The position numbers were made by a program, and so were the translations under genes. A stretch of DNA of 17,819 nucleotides, taken from the NCBI GenBank assembly GCA_910587785.1, contig CAJUOA010000071.1, positions 1-17,819 of the forward strand, written 5' to 3'. Of the stretch, positions 6,663-13,974 are shown piece by piece (position 1 is the first letter of the stretch; each line of letters starts with the position of its first letter). The DNA is from an uncultured Oscillospiraceae bacterium. Lineage in GTDB: Bacteria; Bacillota; Clostridia; Oscillospirales; Oscillospiraceae. Under the pieces are notes generated by a model. That model ran no database searches. It was not told the origin of the DNA and saw only the letters and a program-made list of their open reading frames with translations.

Positions 6663-7943
6663 TCATAGAGTGCAGAGTCCCTTGTCCAGAAGCCTCTGTG
6701 CGGCGAGGAGGATGCCGCTCTTGGCGTGCTGCCAGGTGAGGCCCCCCTGGAAGTACACGGCGTAGGGGGGGCGAATGGGGCCGTCGGCGCTCAGCTCGAT
6801 ACTGCTCCCCTGGACGAAGGTCCCGGCGGCCATGATGACCTGACTGTCATAGCCGGGCATGTCCCCGGGCACCGGCGTGGCAAAGCTGTCCACCGGGGCG
6901 GCGGACTGGATGCCGGAGCAGAAGGCCTCCATGCCTTCCGCGGAGCGGAGCTCCACGGCCTGGATGATGTCGCTGCGCGCCTCCCCGGCGGATGGGACAC
7001 AGCGGAAGCCCAGTCCCTCGAAGAGGTTTGAGGCGAACACGGCCCCCTTCAGCGCCGAGGCCGTCACCGTGGGGGCGAGGAAGAACCCCTGGAACAGGGC
7101 GGGCAGAAGCCCCAGATTGGCCCCTACCTCCTGCCCCAGCCCCGGCGCGGAGAGCCGGTAGGCGCACCGGTCCACACACTCCTTCGTGCCGCAGATATAG
7201 CCGCCGATGGGGGCGAGGCCGCCGCCGGGGTTCTTGATGAGGCTCCCCACCGCCATGTCTGCGCCCACGTCTGTGGGCTCGATGACGTCCACGAACTCGC
7301 CGTAGCAGTTGTCCACCATCACCTTCACGCCGGGTTTGCAGGATTTGCAGAAATCGATCAGTTCCCCGATCTGCCGGACCGTAAAGGAGGGCCGGGTGGC
7401 GTAGCCCTTGCTGCGCTGGATGGTGATGAGCTTCGTGCGCTCGTTGATGGCGGCGCGGATGCCCTCGTAGTCAAAGCCGCCGTCCGGCAGGAGGTCCACC
7501 TGCCGGTAGCTCACGCCGTACTCCGCCAGGGAGCAGGGGCTGGGCCGGATGCCGATGACCTCCTGCAAAGTATCGTAGGGCAGGCCCACCGGGGAGAGCA
7601 GTTCGTCCCCGGGCAGGAGGTTGGCGCTGAGGGCCACGGTCAGGGCGTGGGTGCCGCAGGTGATCTGGGGCCGCACGAGGGCCGCCTCCGCGTGGAAGAC
7701 CTTGGCGTAGATCTCCTCCAGGCGCTCCCGGCCGTCGTCGTCGTAGCCGTAGCCCGTGGTGGCGGCGAAGTGGTTCGCCCCCAGTTTCGCCTCCTGCATC
7801 GCAAGGAGGACCTTCAGCTGGTTGGCCTCCGCCACCTGGTCGATGGCCTTGAAGCGGTCCTCCAGAGCGGCCAAGACCGCCTCTCCACGGGAAAAAAGGG
7901 CCTCGCTGAGCCCCAGACGCTGGTATTGTTGGATAAGTTCCAT
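6663..7943 (-). CDS. PLP-dependent methionine gamma-lyase family protein (YnbB/'aluminium resistance' type)
   Basis: The product is 426 residues and matches the YnbB-like branch of fold-type I PLP enzymes (Pfam Met_gamma_lyase, named from recall). Visible features are GYGYDDDGRERLEEIYAKVF, the PLP-phosphate region ITCGTHAL (94-101), Asp211 in VMVDNCYGEF, which would hold the pyridine nitrogen, and the Schiff-base lysine Lys237 in GSLIKNPGGG. The C-terminal half includes YDSQVIMAAGTFVQGSSIELSAD in two blocks typical of the family. Despite the family name, the true reaction is not established for most members. The start at 7943 follows GAGGGG by six bases; the open frame continues upstream to 8018 but lacks a ribosome binding site and would cover the promoter. 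It is probably cotranscribed with the EamA transporter. Confidence 0.85.
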   Translation of the reverse strand: MELIQQYQRLGLSEALFSRGEAVLAALEDRFKAIDQVAEANQLKVLLAMQEAKLGANHFAATTGYGYDDDGRERLEEIYAKVFHAEAALVRPQITCGTHALTVALSANLLPGDELLSPVGLPYDTLQEVIGIRPSPCSLAEYGVSYRQVDLLPDGGFDYEGIRAAINERTKLITIQRSKGYATRPSFTVRQIGELIDFCKSCKPGVKVMVDNCYGEFVDVIEPTDVGADMAVGSLIKNPGGGLAPIGGYICGTKECVDRCAYRLSAPGLGQEVGANLGLLPALFQGFFLAPTVTASALKGAVFASNLFEGLGFRCVPSAGEARSDIIQAVELRSAEGMEAFCSGIQSAAPVDSFATPVPGDMPGYDSQVIMAAGTFVQGSSIELSADGPIRPPYAVYFQGGLTWQHAKSGILLAAQRLLDKGLCTL

Positions 7944-7977
7944 GAGTTCCCCTCTTTTTGTATAATTTTCCTCCAGC

Positions 7978-8006
7978 AGTCTACCATATATGGGAGAGAT
8001 TTGCAA
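7978..8006 (-). promoter_or_regulatory. Promoter of the PLP enzyme-EamA unit
   Basis: On the minus strand there is a -35 TTGCAA (8001-8006), a 17-base spacer and a -10 TAGACT (7978-7983), with the start codon 34 bases further. It is back to back with the weaker promoter candidate of the glycosyltransferase gene. Confidence 0.5.
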
Positions 8007-8051
8007 GGACAAAAACATGGGGGCTTAAGCAATCCTTAAACATTGTCCCCC

Positions 8052-8079
8052 TTGCAGCTTAAAATTTTTCTGATAGGAT
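8052..8079 (+). promoter_or_regulatory. Candidate promoter of the glycosyltransferase gene
   Basis: A -35 TTGCAG (8052-8057), a 16-base spacer and a -10 TAGGAT (8074-8079) lie 48 bases upstream of the start codon. Both boxes are imperfect and the spacing is short, so this is tentative. Confidence 0.35.
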
Positions 8080-8127
8080 AAAGACACTTCCAAGAAGACC
8101 AAATCTACGAAACGGAGGACATACGCT

Positions 8128-9339
8128 ATGGAGCAGTTGGACATGATTTTTTTCGGCCTTTCCTTGGGACTGAAGGTCTTTACCATCTATTTTGCCGTTG
8201 TGGCGCTCTTCATGCTGAAAAAACGGGTCCGGCCCCGGAGGGCGAAGCCCCAGACCCGTTTTGCGGTGGTCGTCGCCGCCCGGAATGAGGAGGCTGTCAT
8301 CGGCGGACTGGTGCAGAGCGTCCTTGCCCAGGACTATCCGCCGGAGCTGAGGGATGTCTATGTGGTGCCCAACAACTGCACCGACGGCACCGAAGCCGCC
8401 GCCCTCAGTGCGGGGGCAAAGATCATCCGCTGCGTTGGCCCCGTCTCCGGCAAGGGCGACGCCCTCCACCAGGCCTTTGAGAAGCTCCTGCACCAGGACT
8501 ACGACGCCTTTGTGGTCTTCGACGCGGACAACACCCTCGCTCCCGACTACCTCGCCCGGATGAACGACGCCCTCCTCGCCGGGGCCAAGGTCTGCAAGAG
8601 CCGCACCAAGGCCTCCAACCCCCGCGCAAGCGGCGTGGCGGGGTGCTACGGCCTCTACAACGCCTGCTTCGATCTCATCTGGAACCGGCCCCGCAGCGCC
8701 TGCGGCCTCTCCGCCAAGCTCATCGGCACCGGCTTTGCCGTCCACCGCAGCGTCCTGGAGGACCTGGGCGGCTGGAACACCAGCACCATTGCCGAGGACG
8801 CGGAGTTTGCAAGTCAGCTCGCCCGGGCGGGCTACCAGGTCGCCTGGGTGCCCGAGGCGGTCAACTACGACGAGGAGCCCACCAGCTTCCGGGTGTCCCT
8901 GCATCAGCGCAAGCGCTGGTGCTCCGGCCTGATGCAGGTGGCCCGCCGCACCCTCCCTGCCCTTTGGCAGGGGGAGAGCCCCGCGCCGCTGCGCCGCTGG
9001 GACATGACCATGTTCCTCGCCGCCCCCTTCTCCCAGGCTGTCAGCGCGATCCTGCTCCTGCTGGGCGTCCTCACCAGCTTTGCCCAGGGCGATACGCTGG
9101 GACTTCTGGTCATGGCGGGCAGCTTTGCCCTCTACCTTGCGGGCGGCATGGCGCTGGGCGCGGCCCTCTGCCTCGTCGGCGGGTACGGCCTGTGGGGCAT
9201 GGGGCGCACGATCCTGATTTTCCCGGTGTTCATGGCCTCCTGGCTCCCCCTCCAGGTCATCTCCCTCTTCAAGGACACCAAGAAGTGGAAGCCCATCGCC
9301 CACGGCGGGGTCTGTCCCCAGCAGATCGGTATCGTGTAG
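8128..9339 (+). CDS. Membrane-bound GT2 family glycosyltransferase
   Basis: This 403-residue protein has an N-terminal membrane helix (IFFGLSLGLKVFTIYFAVVALFML), a cytoplasmic GT2 domain and several C-terminal membrane helices, as in processive BcsA/NodC/PgaC-type enzymes. The GT-A motifs are present: VVVAARNEE, NNCTDGT, the DxD motif Asp132-Ala-Asp134, Glu223-Asp224 (EDAEF) as the catalytic base region, and QRKRW (260-264), the Q-x-x-R-W motif that binds the acceptor and donor in polysaccharide synthases. The likely product is an extracellular polysaccharide or glycolipid; donor and acceptor cannot be told. GGAGG lies nine bases before the start. It stands alone, with a strong terminator right after it and divergent genes upstream. 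No PilZ domain is fused to it, although a stand-alone PilZ gene lies about 7 kb away. Confidence 0.88.
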   Translation: MEQLDMIFFGLSLGLKVFTIYFAVVALFMLKKRVRPRRAKPQTRFAVVVAARNEEAVIGGLVQSVLAQDYPPELRDVYVVPNNCTDGTEAAALSAGAKIIRCVGPVSGKGDALHQAFEKLLHQDYDAFVVFDADNTLAPDYLARMNDALLAGAKVCKSRTKASNPRASGVAGCYGLYNACFDLIWNRPRSACGLSAKLIGTGFAVHRSVLEDLGGWNTSTIAEDAEFASQLARAGYQVAWVPEAVNYDEEPTSFRVSLHQRKRWCSGLMQVARRTLPALWQGESPAPLRRWDMTMFLAAPFSQAVSAILLLLGVLTSFAQGDTLGLLVMAGSFALYLAGGMALGAALCLVGGYGLWGMGRTILIFPVFMASWLPLQVISLFKDTKKWKPIAHGGVCPQQIGIV

Positions 9340-9357
9340 CAAAAGTCAAAAACAAGT

Positions 9358-9391
9358 AAGACCGTCAGGACGTGGTGTCCTGACGGTCTTT
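9358..9391. terminator. Bidirectional intrinsic terminator
   Basis: A perfect 14-bp stem, AAGACCGTCAGGAC (9358-9371) and GTCCTGACGGTCTT (9377-9390), with a 5-base loop separates the convergent glycosyltransferase and HAD genes. T runs follow on the plus strand (TCTTTTG), and on the minus strand after a short gap (TTGTTTTTG). Confidence 0.88.
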
Positions 9392-9393
9392 TG

Positions 9394-10179
9394 TCAGGCA
9401 TTTGCCCGATAGTCCGGCATCTCCCCCAGCTGATAGTATTGGTCGCCCTTACTGCAATTATGGTGCTTGCGCCACAGGCCCCGCTCCAGGAGCCGCTTTC
9501 GCACCAGATGGCCCTTGGTCTTCAGGCCCGCGGTCTTCAGGAAGAACTTCCCCGCCTTCATGGACACCCCCGCCCGCCGGACCAGGCAGGTGGTGACACC
9601 GGCGAGATTGCCTCCGGCGATATCCTGCCGCATACTGTTGCCCACATGGGCCGTCTGGGAGGGCTCTGCGCCGTACCGCTCCATCGTCCGCAGGAAATTC
9701 CGGGTATCCGGCTTGTCCGCACGGGCGATGTATCCGTCGGCCTGGAGGTCCTCGCAGGTGTCCTGAGCGATCTTCGTGTGGGCGTTGGTCAGCAGAGTGA
9801 CCGTGAAGCCCATCTCCTTCAGCTCCCGGAAGAGGTCCCTTGCATCGGCGGACATGGTGAGCTTCCCGCCGGGGATCCGGGCCTGGAGGTTGTTGAAGAG
9901 GACATCGTTGATGGTGTCGTCGATATCAAAGGAGATGAGCCGGATGCCCCGCTCCTTCAGCTTCCGGTAGTCGATCTTGTAGATGTTCTTCTGGTATACG
10001 TCCGGCACGAAGCGGCGCAGTTCATCGTCCGTCATGCGCTCCAGCTCCTCCGCGAAGGCCCTGCGGTCCGCCTTCTCCTCCTCCACCAGAGCACAGCCCT
10101 TTTCGACAAGGAAGAGGACCGCTTCCTCCGGCAGGTTTGCTACTTTCAGAACCTTTGCGAGTTTTTCAGCCAAGTCCAT
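9394..10179 (-). CDS. HAD-superfamily hydrolase (phosphatase-like)
   Basis: This 261-residue protein carries all four HAD motifs. Motif I is SFDIDDTI with Asp85 as nucleophile and Asp87 as acid/base. Motif II is LLTNAH (Thr131). Motif III lysine is Lys156 in ADKPD. Motif IV is HVGNSMRQDIAGGN with Asp186. The ~75 residues before motif I are mostly helical and charged and are not part of the HAD core. A basic tail of about 55 residues follows it. The FDIDDTI/GNSxxxDI pattern fits cytoplasmic HAD phosphatases; YqeG-like proteins are the nearest group I recall, but these are shorter, so the substrate is unknown. GGGAGG lies eight bases before the start. A consensus promoter at 10230-10259 serves it, separate from the DUF1062-like gene upstream. 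Confidence 0.82.
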   Translation of the reverse strand: MDLAEKLAKVLKVANLPEEAVLFLVEKGCALVEEEKADRRAFAEELERMTDDELRRFVPDVYQKNIYKIDYRKLKERGIRLISFDIDDTINDVLFNNLQARIPGGKLTMSADARDLFRELKEMGFTVTLLTNAHTKIAQDTCEDLQADGYIARADKPDTRNFLRTMERYGAEPSQTAHVGNSMRQDIAGGNLAGVTTCLVRRAGVSMKAGKFFLKTAGLKTKGHLVRKRLLERGLWRKHHNCSKGDQYYQLGEMPDYRANA

Positions 10180-10229
10180 AGATGGTTCCTCCCGCTTTTG
10201 ATATATGGCGCTTTTGAGACTTCGCCCTC

Positions 10230-10259
10230 AGTGTATCACAGCCGGGAGAATTTTGTCAA
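10230..10259 (-). promoter_or_regulatory. Promoter of the HAD hydrolase gene
   Basis: On the minus strand there is a consensus -35 TTGACA (10254-10259), an 18-base spacer and a -10 TACACT (10230-10235). It starts 22 bases after the stop of the DUF1062-like gene. Confidence 0.65.
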
Positions 10260-10280
10260 TGATCTCCGGGCCGTCCTCCT

Positions 10281-10589
10281 CTACATGCCTTCGATAACAA
10301 AATGCCTGTTCTTGAGGAAGGCGGCATCCGAGGCGTACTGAGCGGCAAGCTCCCCGTCGTTCTCCAGGAACTTCTCGTACAGCTCCCGTGGGATCTTCTG
10401 GGGCGGTACCCGCTCAAAAATCGGGATGTTCAGCGTATGCCTGCACTTTTTACACTGGTAGATCAGCCACACGTCCAGCTTGTTTTTGTTGGCGTTCACC
10501 CGGAAGCGCCGGGTGCTGACAAAGATGGCCTTTTTGCCGCATCGGCCGCATCTGTGGATGATCTGGTATTCTTGGTTTGTATAGCGCAT
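10281..10589 (-). CDS. DUF1062-like zinc-binding protein (short form)
   Basis: The product is 102 residues with two CxxC pairs, Cys14/Cys17 and Cys46/Cys49, flanking RRFRVNANKNKLDVWLIYQC. I recognise this pattern, together with LYEKFLENDGELAAQYASD, as DUF1062, a family of unknown function with a zinc-ribbon-like start. Family members I recall are roughly 150-190 residues, so this copy appears to lack the C-terminal half; there is no obvious continuation in another frame. AAGGAG precedes the start at 10589. It lies 119 bases after the DJ-1 gene with the same orientation, and could be a separate unit or read through from it. Confidence 0.65.
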   Translation of the reverse strand: MRYTNQEYQIIHRCGRCGKKAIFVSTRRFRVNANKNKLDVWLIYQCKKCRHTLNIPIFERVPPQKIPRELYEKFLENDGELAAQYASDAAFLKNRHFVIEGM

Positions 10590-10646
10590 CGTATCTCCTT
10601 TGTGACTTCGATACGGCGGCTATCACAGGATTCACTTTTTCATAGA

Positions 10647-10670
10647 TTTGCAATAGCCGCGCTATGCAAA
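10647..10670. repeat. Interrupted palindrome upstream of the DUF1062-like gene
   Basis: TTTGCA-A-TAG (10647-10656) and CTATGCAAA (10662-10670) form a dyad with a 5-base centre and one bulged base, 58 bases before the start codon. It may be an operator or the end of the DJ-1 transcript; no clear -10/-35 pair could be assigned around it. Confidence 0.4.
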
Positions 10671-10708
10671 CTGGATAGGTCTAAGCAAACCGAATCGCTC
10701 CTTTCCTG

Positions 10709-11362
10709 TTAGCTGCTCTTCTCCGCCTCTATGCAGCTGTCCCAGAAGGCCCGCGCCTCCTCCAGCAGTTCCGGCGGAAGGTGGAAGATGAAGTCCTCCT
10801 CTGTCCAGGTTTTTCCGGACATATCTGAAAAAATGGCATCCGGACAGTCAAGGCCCACTCTGCGGCCCACTGCCGCGGCGAACTCCCGGAACGCGCCGCT
10901 GTAGGCGGTGATCAGATTCCCGTCCTCCACCAGATAGGTGCGGACCATGCCCGCCCGGGGCATCACGGGGAAGGCGTCTAGGAACTCCTCGAACACGCCG
11001 TGGGTAAACCGCCTACCTTCCAGCAATCCCGCCTTCCCCAGCAGCAGGGGCGCGGAGGAGATCGCGGCGATGATAAGGCTGCCGCCGCCCCGGAACTGCT
11101 CCAGAAAGCGGATGTTCCGCTGGTCCAGCAACACCGGCAGCGGCTCCCAGATCCCCGGAAGGAGCAGGCAGTCGAAGTCCTCCCGGCAAAACGCCTCAAA
11201 GGGCCGGTCCGGCAGGATGGTGAAGCTGTCCTCGCTCTGCACCGGCTCCCGCCCGGCGGAGAAGGTGACAATCTCCTTGCCGTAGAATTTGAACAGTTCT
11301 GTGGTACAGCTGATCTCCTGCATGGAGAACAGCGGGTAGAGCATCACTGCGGCTTTTTTCAT
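10709..11362 (-). CDS. DJ-1/PfpI family protein with serine at the nucleophile-elbow position
   Basis: The product is 217 residues with the class I glutaminase-like fold of DJ-1/PfpI proteins: KKAAVMLYPLFSMQEIS at the start (Glu16 in the usual glutamate position), YDxLLLPG-like FDCLLLPGIW, and IIAAISSAPLLLGKAGLLEGRRFT at the elbow. The usual elbow is A-I-C-[HG]-G-P, so Ser102 sits where the reactive cysteine normally is. Such members may not be thiol-dependent and may bind ligands instead. The C-terminal ~30 residues (DFIFHLPPELLEEARAFWDSC) are extra helix. The start at 11362 is set by GGGAG just upstream; the frame remains open far into the neighbouring gene but there it is only a shadow. 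It is the third gene of the ABC-F operon, 20 bases after the metallopeptidase-like gene. Confidence 0.85.
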   Translation of the reverse strand: MKKAAVMLYPLFSMQEISCTTELFKFYGKEIVTFSAGREPVQSEDSFTILPDRPFEAFCREDFDCLLLPGIWEPLPVLLDQRNIRFLEQFRGGGSLIIAAISSAPLLLGKAGLLEGRRFTHGVFEEFLDAFPVMPRAGMVRTYLVEDGNLITAYSGAFREFAAAVGRRVGLDCPDAIFSDMSGKTWTEEDFIFHLPPELLEEARAFWDSCIEAEKSS

Positions 11363-11382
11363 AGCGCTCCCTTCCCTTTCTT

Positions 11383-12141
11383 TTATCTCATTTGGCGGAG
11401 GATCTCCGCCTCGTGCTCTTGACAGTACCGGTATCCGTCCACCATAAACTGATCCATGCTCCTTTGGGCAAAGAGCTCCTCCATCGTCTCCAGAACAGGC
11501 CGTCCGCCCACTGTCATGGTGTAAAAATACTCGTAGACACACTCTCCCGGATAGTAGGGATTCCTCTCCGCCAACCGGGGCTCTCCCAGGATCGGCCTGA
11601 CGCACATCTCGCTGAAAATCCACTTCAAATGGGGCGTCTCGTACTCAGCCGGGTCGTCATGGAACAAAGCGTTCCAGCGGTCAAACCAGAGAAAATGGAC
11701 GATCTCGTGGAGGGCCATCCCCAGCGCTCCCGAAGGACTGTTGCGGTAAAAGACATCAAATCTCCGCTCTTTCAGAAATCGCGGGCAGATGGGGTTCAGC
11801 GTGATATCAGCCCGGATGTCCTGGTATCTACCCTCCAGGGGTATTTGGAAGATGTCTCCCAAAGCTTCCTCGACCGCCCGGCGGTTTTTGTCCCAGTGGC
11901 CCTGGTAATCCCTTACCTTTTCTTTTAGTTCCGGGACGAGCTGTTCATATGTCTCGGACAGGGACTCCCGCAGATAGGCCGCCCGCTCCAGCCTGCTGCC
12001 GCGCTCCATCCGTCCCCGGTCCAGCTGGGGATAAAACTGGTAGAGGGCGTCCATCCACCAGCCTCCGGTCCCCTCTGTTTGGAACAGCAGGATACTGTCT
12101 ATGCTGTGAGCGAGACTAGGCTCCCGATATGTGATCTGCAT
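11383..12141 (-). CDS. HEXXH-motif metallopeptidase-like protein of unknown family
   Basis: I do not recognise the exact family. The product is 252 residues. It contains ALHEIVHFLWF, a clear HExxH zinc motif (His145, Glu146, His149). A glutamate, Glu178 in WIFSEMCVRPIL, lies 29 residues later, at a distance typical of the third zinc ligand in gluzincin peptidases. The segment before the motif (DITLNPICPRF, FDVFYRN, SGALGMALHE) resembles the edge-strand and active-site helix arrangement of small metalloproteases. There is no signal peptide or membrane segment, so it is cytoplasmic. A GAGGAGG site precedes the start. It lies 13 bases after the ABC-F gene and 20 before the DJ-1 gene, so the three are surely cotranscribed. 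A role in resistance or stress together with ABC-F is possible but is inference. Confidence 0.7.
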   Translation of the reverse strand: MQITYREPSLAHSIDSILLFQTEGTGGWWMDALYQFYPQLDRGRMERGSRLERAAYLRESLSETYEQLVPELKEKVRDYQGHWDKNRRAVEEALGDIFQIPLEGRYQDIRADITLNPICPRFLKERRFDVFYRNSPSGALGMALHEIVHFLWFDRWNALFHDDPAEYETPHLKWIFSEMCVRPILGEPRLAERNPYYPGECVYEYFYTMTVGGRPVLETMEELFAQRSMDQFMVDGYRYCQEHEAEILRQMR

Positions 12142-12154
12142 CCTTCCCCTCCTC

Positions 12155-13699
12155 TCAGAGCTCCCCCGGTCCCACCGGCACCAGGCCCTTCTCCGTAAAC
12201 CGGTACAGCGTGCCGCACACCTCCGCCAAATACTTCCGGTCGTGGGAGACGCTGATGATGGTCCCGCCGTAGTCCCCCAGGGCCTGCCGGACCCGGGGGC
12301 CGGAGATGGGGGAGAAATTCCGGGTGGGCTCGTCCAGGATGAGTACGTTCACCCCGTCCAGGACCATCTTCGTCATCAGCAGCTTGGCCTTCTGCCCGCC
12401 GGAGAGGGCGGCGATGGGGTGGACCATCTCCTCCCGGGCATAGCGGATACTGCCCAGGTACGTCCGGGCCCGGGTCTGGGAGGCGGCGTCCCCGCCGGGG
12501 GCAAGGAAGTCGATGGGCGTCTCCTCCAGGGGCAGGGTCTCGGCGTAGTCCTGGGACATATAGGCGGCCTTGAGGTCCCGCCGGGACAGCAGCGCCGCCG
12601 CGACCTCCCGCAGGAGGGTGGACTTCCCCGCCCCGTTAGGGCCCAGGATGCCCACCTTCTCCCCGCCCATGACCCGCAGGCGGATGTCCTTTGCGAGGAG
12701 CCGGTCTCCGGCCCGCAGTTCCTCCAGGCGCAGGTCCAGCACCGCCTTCCCCGCCGGTAGGGCCGTCCCCTCCGGGAAGCGGAGGAAAATGGCCTCCTCC
12801 ACCTCCGGGAGCTTCGTCATCTCCGCCGCCTCCCGCTCAAACCTGCGGCCCATGGACTGCACCGCGTGCATCTTCTTTTTCAGGAGCCGCCCGCCGCCGG
12901 GGTCCTGACGGGAGACGGCGTTCTGGGCGTGCTCCACGCTCTGCTGGATGCGGCGGTACTTGTCCATCTTCTTGTCGTACTCCTCCTTCTCCTTCCGGGC
13001 CTGCTGGGTCTGATAGGCGATGCCCGCCTCCCGGCGCTGGACATAGGCGCGGTAGTCCAGGCGGTGGGCGGTACACCGGGGCGGCTTGCCCTCCCGGGGG
13101 TGCTCGATGTGGAGGACCACGGTGGCGGTGTTCTCGATGAGGGCCTCGTCGTGGGAGATATAGAGCACCGTCCCGGGAAAGTCCCGCAAAAAGCCCTCCA
13201 GCCACTGCAGGGTCTCCAGGTCCAGGTCGCTGGAGGGCTCGTCCAGCAGCAGCACCGCCGGGCGCTGGAAGAGGAGCCGCCCCAGCTGGAGCTTGATGCG
13301 CTCCCCGCCGGAGAGGGTGCCTACGGCCCGGTCGCTGTAGAACTCCTCCGCCGGGAAGCGGAGCTGCCGGACGATGTCCCCCAGCTCCCGGGGGGTGAGG
13401 TCGTGGAAGGCCGGGCAGGCGGCGCAGAACTCGTACACGCTCCCCGCCTTCTCCTCCTCCGTCAGGTCCTGGGCAAGGTAGCCCATGGGGCCCGCCTCAC
13501 CGGCACGCTCCCCCGTCCACTGGCAGTAGGGCTCCACCAGGGCCGGGTCATAGACCCACTTGAGGAGGGTGGACTTGCCGTTGCCCTCCTCCCCGATGAG
13601 GACGGCCTTGTCTCCGTCATTGAGGACAAAGGAAAATCTCTCCACCAGCGTCCGCAGGTCCCGCCGGTGGGTCAAAGTCAGATTCTTGATTTGAAGCAT
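12155..13699 (-). CDS. ABC-F family ATPase, probable antibiotic-resistance ribosome protection type
   Basis: This 514-residue protein has two ABC domains and no membrane helices. Domain 1 has Walker A GEEGNGKST (36-44), signature LSGGE (129-133), Walker B LLLDEPSSDLD (150-160) and His183 in ISHDE. A charged, coiled-coil linker spans about 225-300 and is the P-site tRNA interaction motif region. Domain 2 has Walker A GPNGAGKST (353-361), LSGGQ (432-436), LILDEPTRNFSPISGP (453-468) and SHDRK. ABC-F proteins bind the ribosomal E site; resistance members displace drugs from the peptidyl transferase centre. The DEPTRNFSP sequence is common in Vga/Lsa/VmlR-like Clostridia proteins as I recall them. 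The start at 13699 follows GGAGG by seven bases. The preceding leader with an upstream ORF and attenuator supports a drug-inducible resistance role. The drug class cannot be named. Confidence 0.88.
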   Translation of the reverse strand: MLQIKNLTLTHRRDLRTLVERFSFVLNDGDKAVLIGEEGNGKSTLLKWVYDPALVEPYCQWTGERAGEAGPMGYLAQDLTEEEKAGSVYEFCAACPAFHDLTPRELGDIVRQLRFPAEEFYSDRAVGTLSGGERIKLQLGRLLFQRPAVLLLDEPSSDLDLETLQWLEGFLRDFPGTVLYISHDEALIENTATVVLHIEHPREGKPPRCTAHRLDYRAYVQRREAGIAYQTQQARKEKEEYDKKMDKYRRIQQSVEHAQNAVSRQDPGGGRLLKKKMHAVQSMGRRFEREAAEMTKLPEVEEAIFLRFPEGTALPAGKAVLDLRLEELRAGDRLLAKDIRLRVMGGEKVGILGPNGAGKSTLLREVAAALLSRRDLKAAYMSQDYAETLPLEETPIDFLAPGGDAASQTRARTYLGSIRYAREEMVHPIAALSGGQKAKLLMTKMVLDGVNVLILDEPTRNFSPISGPRVRQALGDYGGTIISVSHDRKYLAEVCGTLYRFTEKGLVPVGPGEL

Positions 13700-13733
13700 A
13701 AAACATCCTCCCTTTCCGCCGTCCGCAGACAGC

Positions 13734-13767
13734 AAAAAAACTGCTTCCGGACATGCCGAAAGCAGTT
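13734..13767 (-). terminator. Attenuator terminator in the ABC-F leader
   Basis: Read on the minus strand, AACTGCTTTCGG (13767-13756) pairs with CCGGAAGCAGTT (13750-13739) around a 5-base loop, with one G-U pair. It is followed directly by a run of seven T (13740-13734). This is a complete intrinsic terminator placed only ~35 bases before the ABC-F start codon and downstream of its promoter. It must therefore be bypassed for expression. Confidence 0.9.
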
Positions 13768-13918
13768 GAGGACGCAGGGCGCACCAAAATCGGGGAGGGT
13801 CCCTCCCTATTTGCCGAAAGGGCGTGCGCGCTGACGGGGCCGCGAAGCGGTCCTCCTCTGACTTTCGGCAACAGGAACCAGACGCCCGCGAAACGCGGCG
13901 TCTCCGAAGCTCTCCTGT
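13754..13918 (-). promoter_or_regulatory. ABC-F leader RNA with mutually exclusive pairings
   Basis: In the minus-strand RNA, segment A (TTGCCGAAAG, 13871-13862) can pair perfectly over 10 bp with segment B (CTTTCGGCAA, 13820-13811). Segment A can equally pair over 9 bp with CTTTCGGCA (13762-13754), which is most of the 5' arm of the terminator. Pairing A with B leaves the terminator free to form; pairing A with the terminator arm gives an antiterminator. Upstream of A lies a further hairpin, 13871-13918, with stem AGACGCC-GCG/CGC-GGGCGTCT closed by ACAGGA/TCCTGT, which could pass the signal from the upstream ORF. Pairings are read by eye; no folding energies were computed. Confidence 0.7.
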
Positions 13919-13933
13919 GACACGAAAATCAGA

Positions 13934-13945
13934 TCAGATACGCAT
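13934..13945 (-). CDS. Three-codon upstream ORF (Met-Arg-Ile-stop) in the ABC-F leader
   Basis: ATG-CGT-ATC-TGA on the minus strand lies about 30 bases downstream of the predicted transcription start. A purine-rich site, GGGAAGGGTG (13960-13951), precedes it at good Shine-Dalgarno spacing. Leader peptides that control ABC-F and Erm genes by drug-dependent stalling are often very short, and Met-Arg-Leu-Arg is a known macrolide stall sequence in ErmDL. Met-Arg-Ile followed by a stop is similar but not identical. That it is translated is an inference from the ribosome binding site. Confidence 0.55.
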   Translation of the reverse strand: MRI

Positions 13946-13974
13946 TTTTTCACCCTTCCCAATGATTTGGTTTC

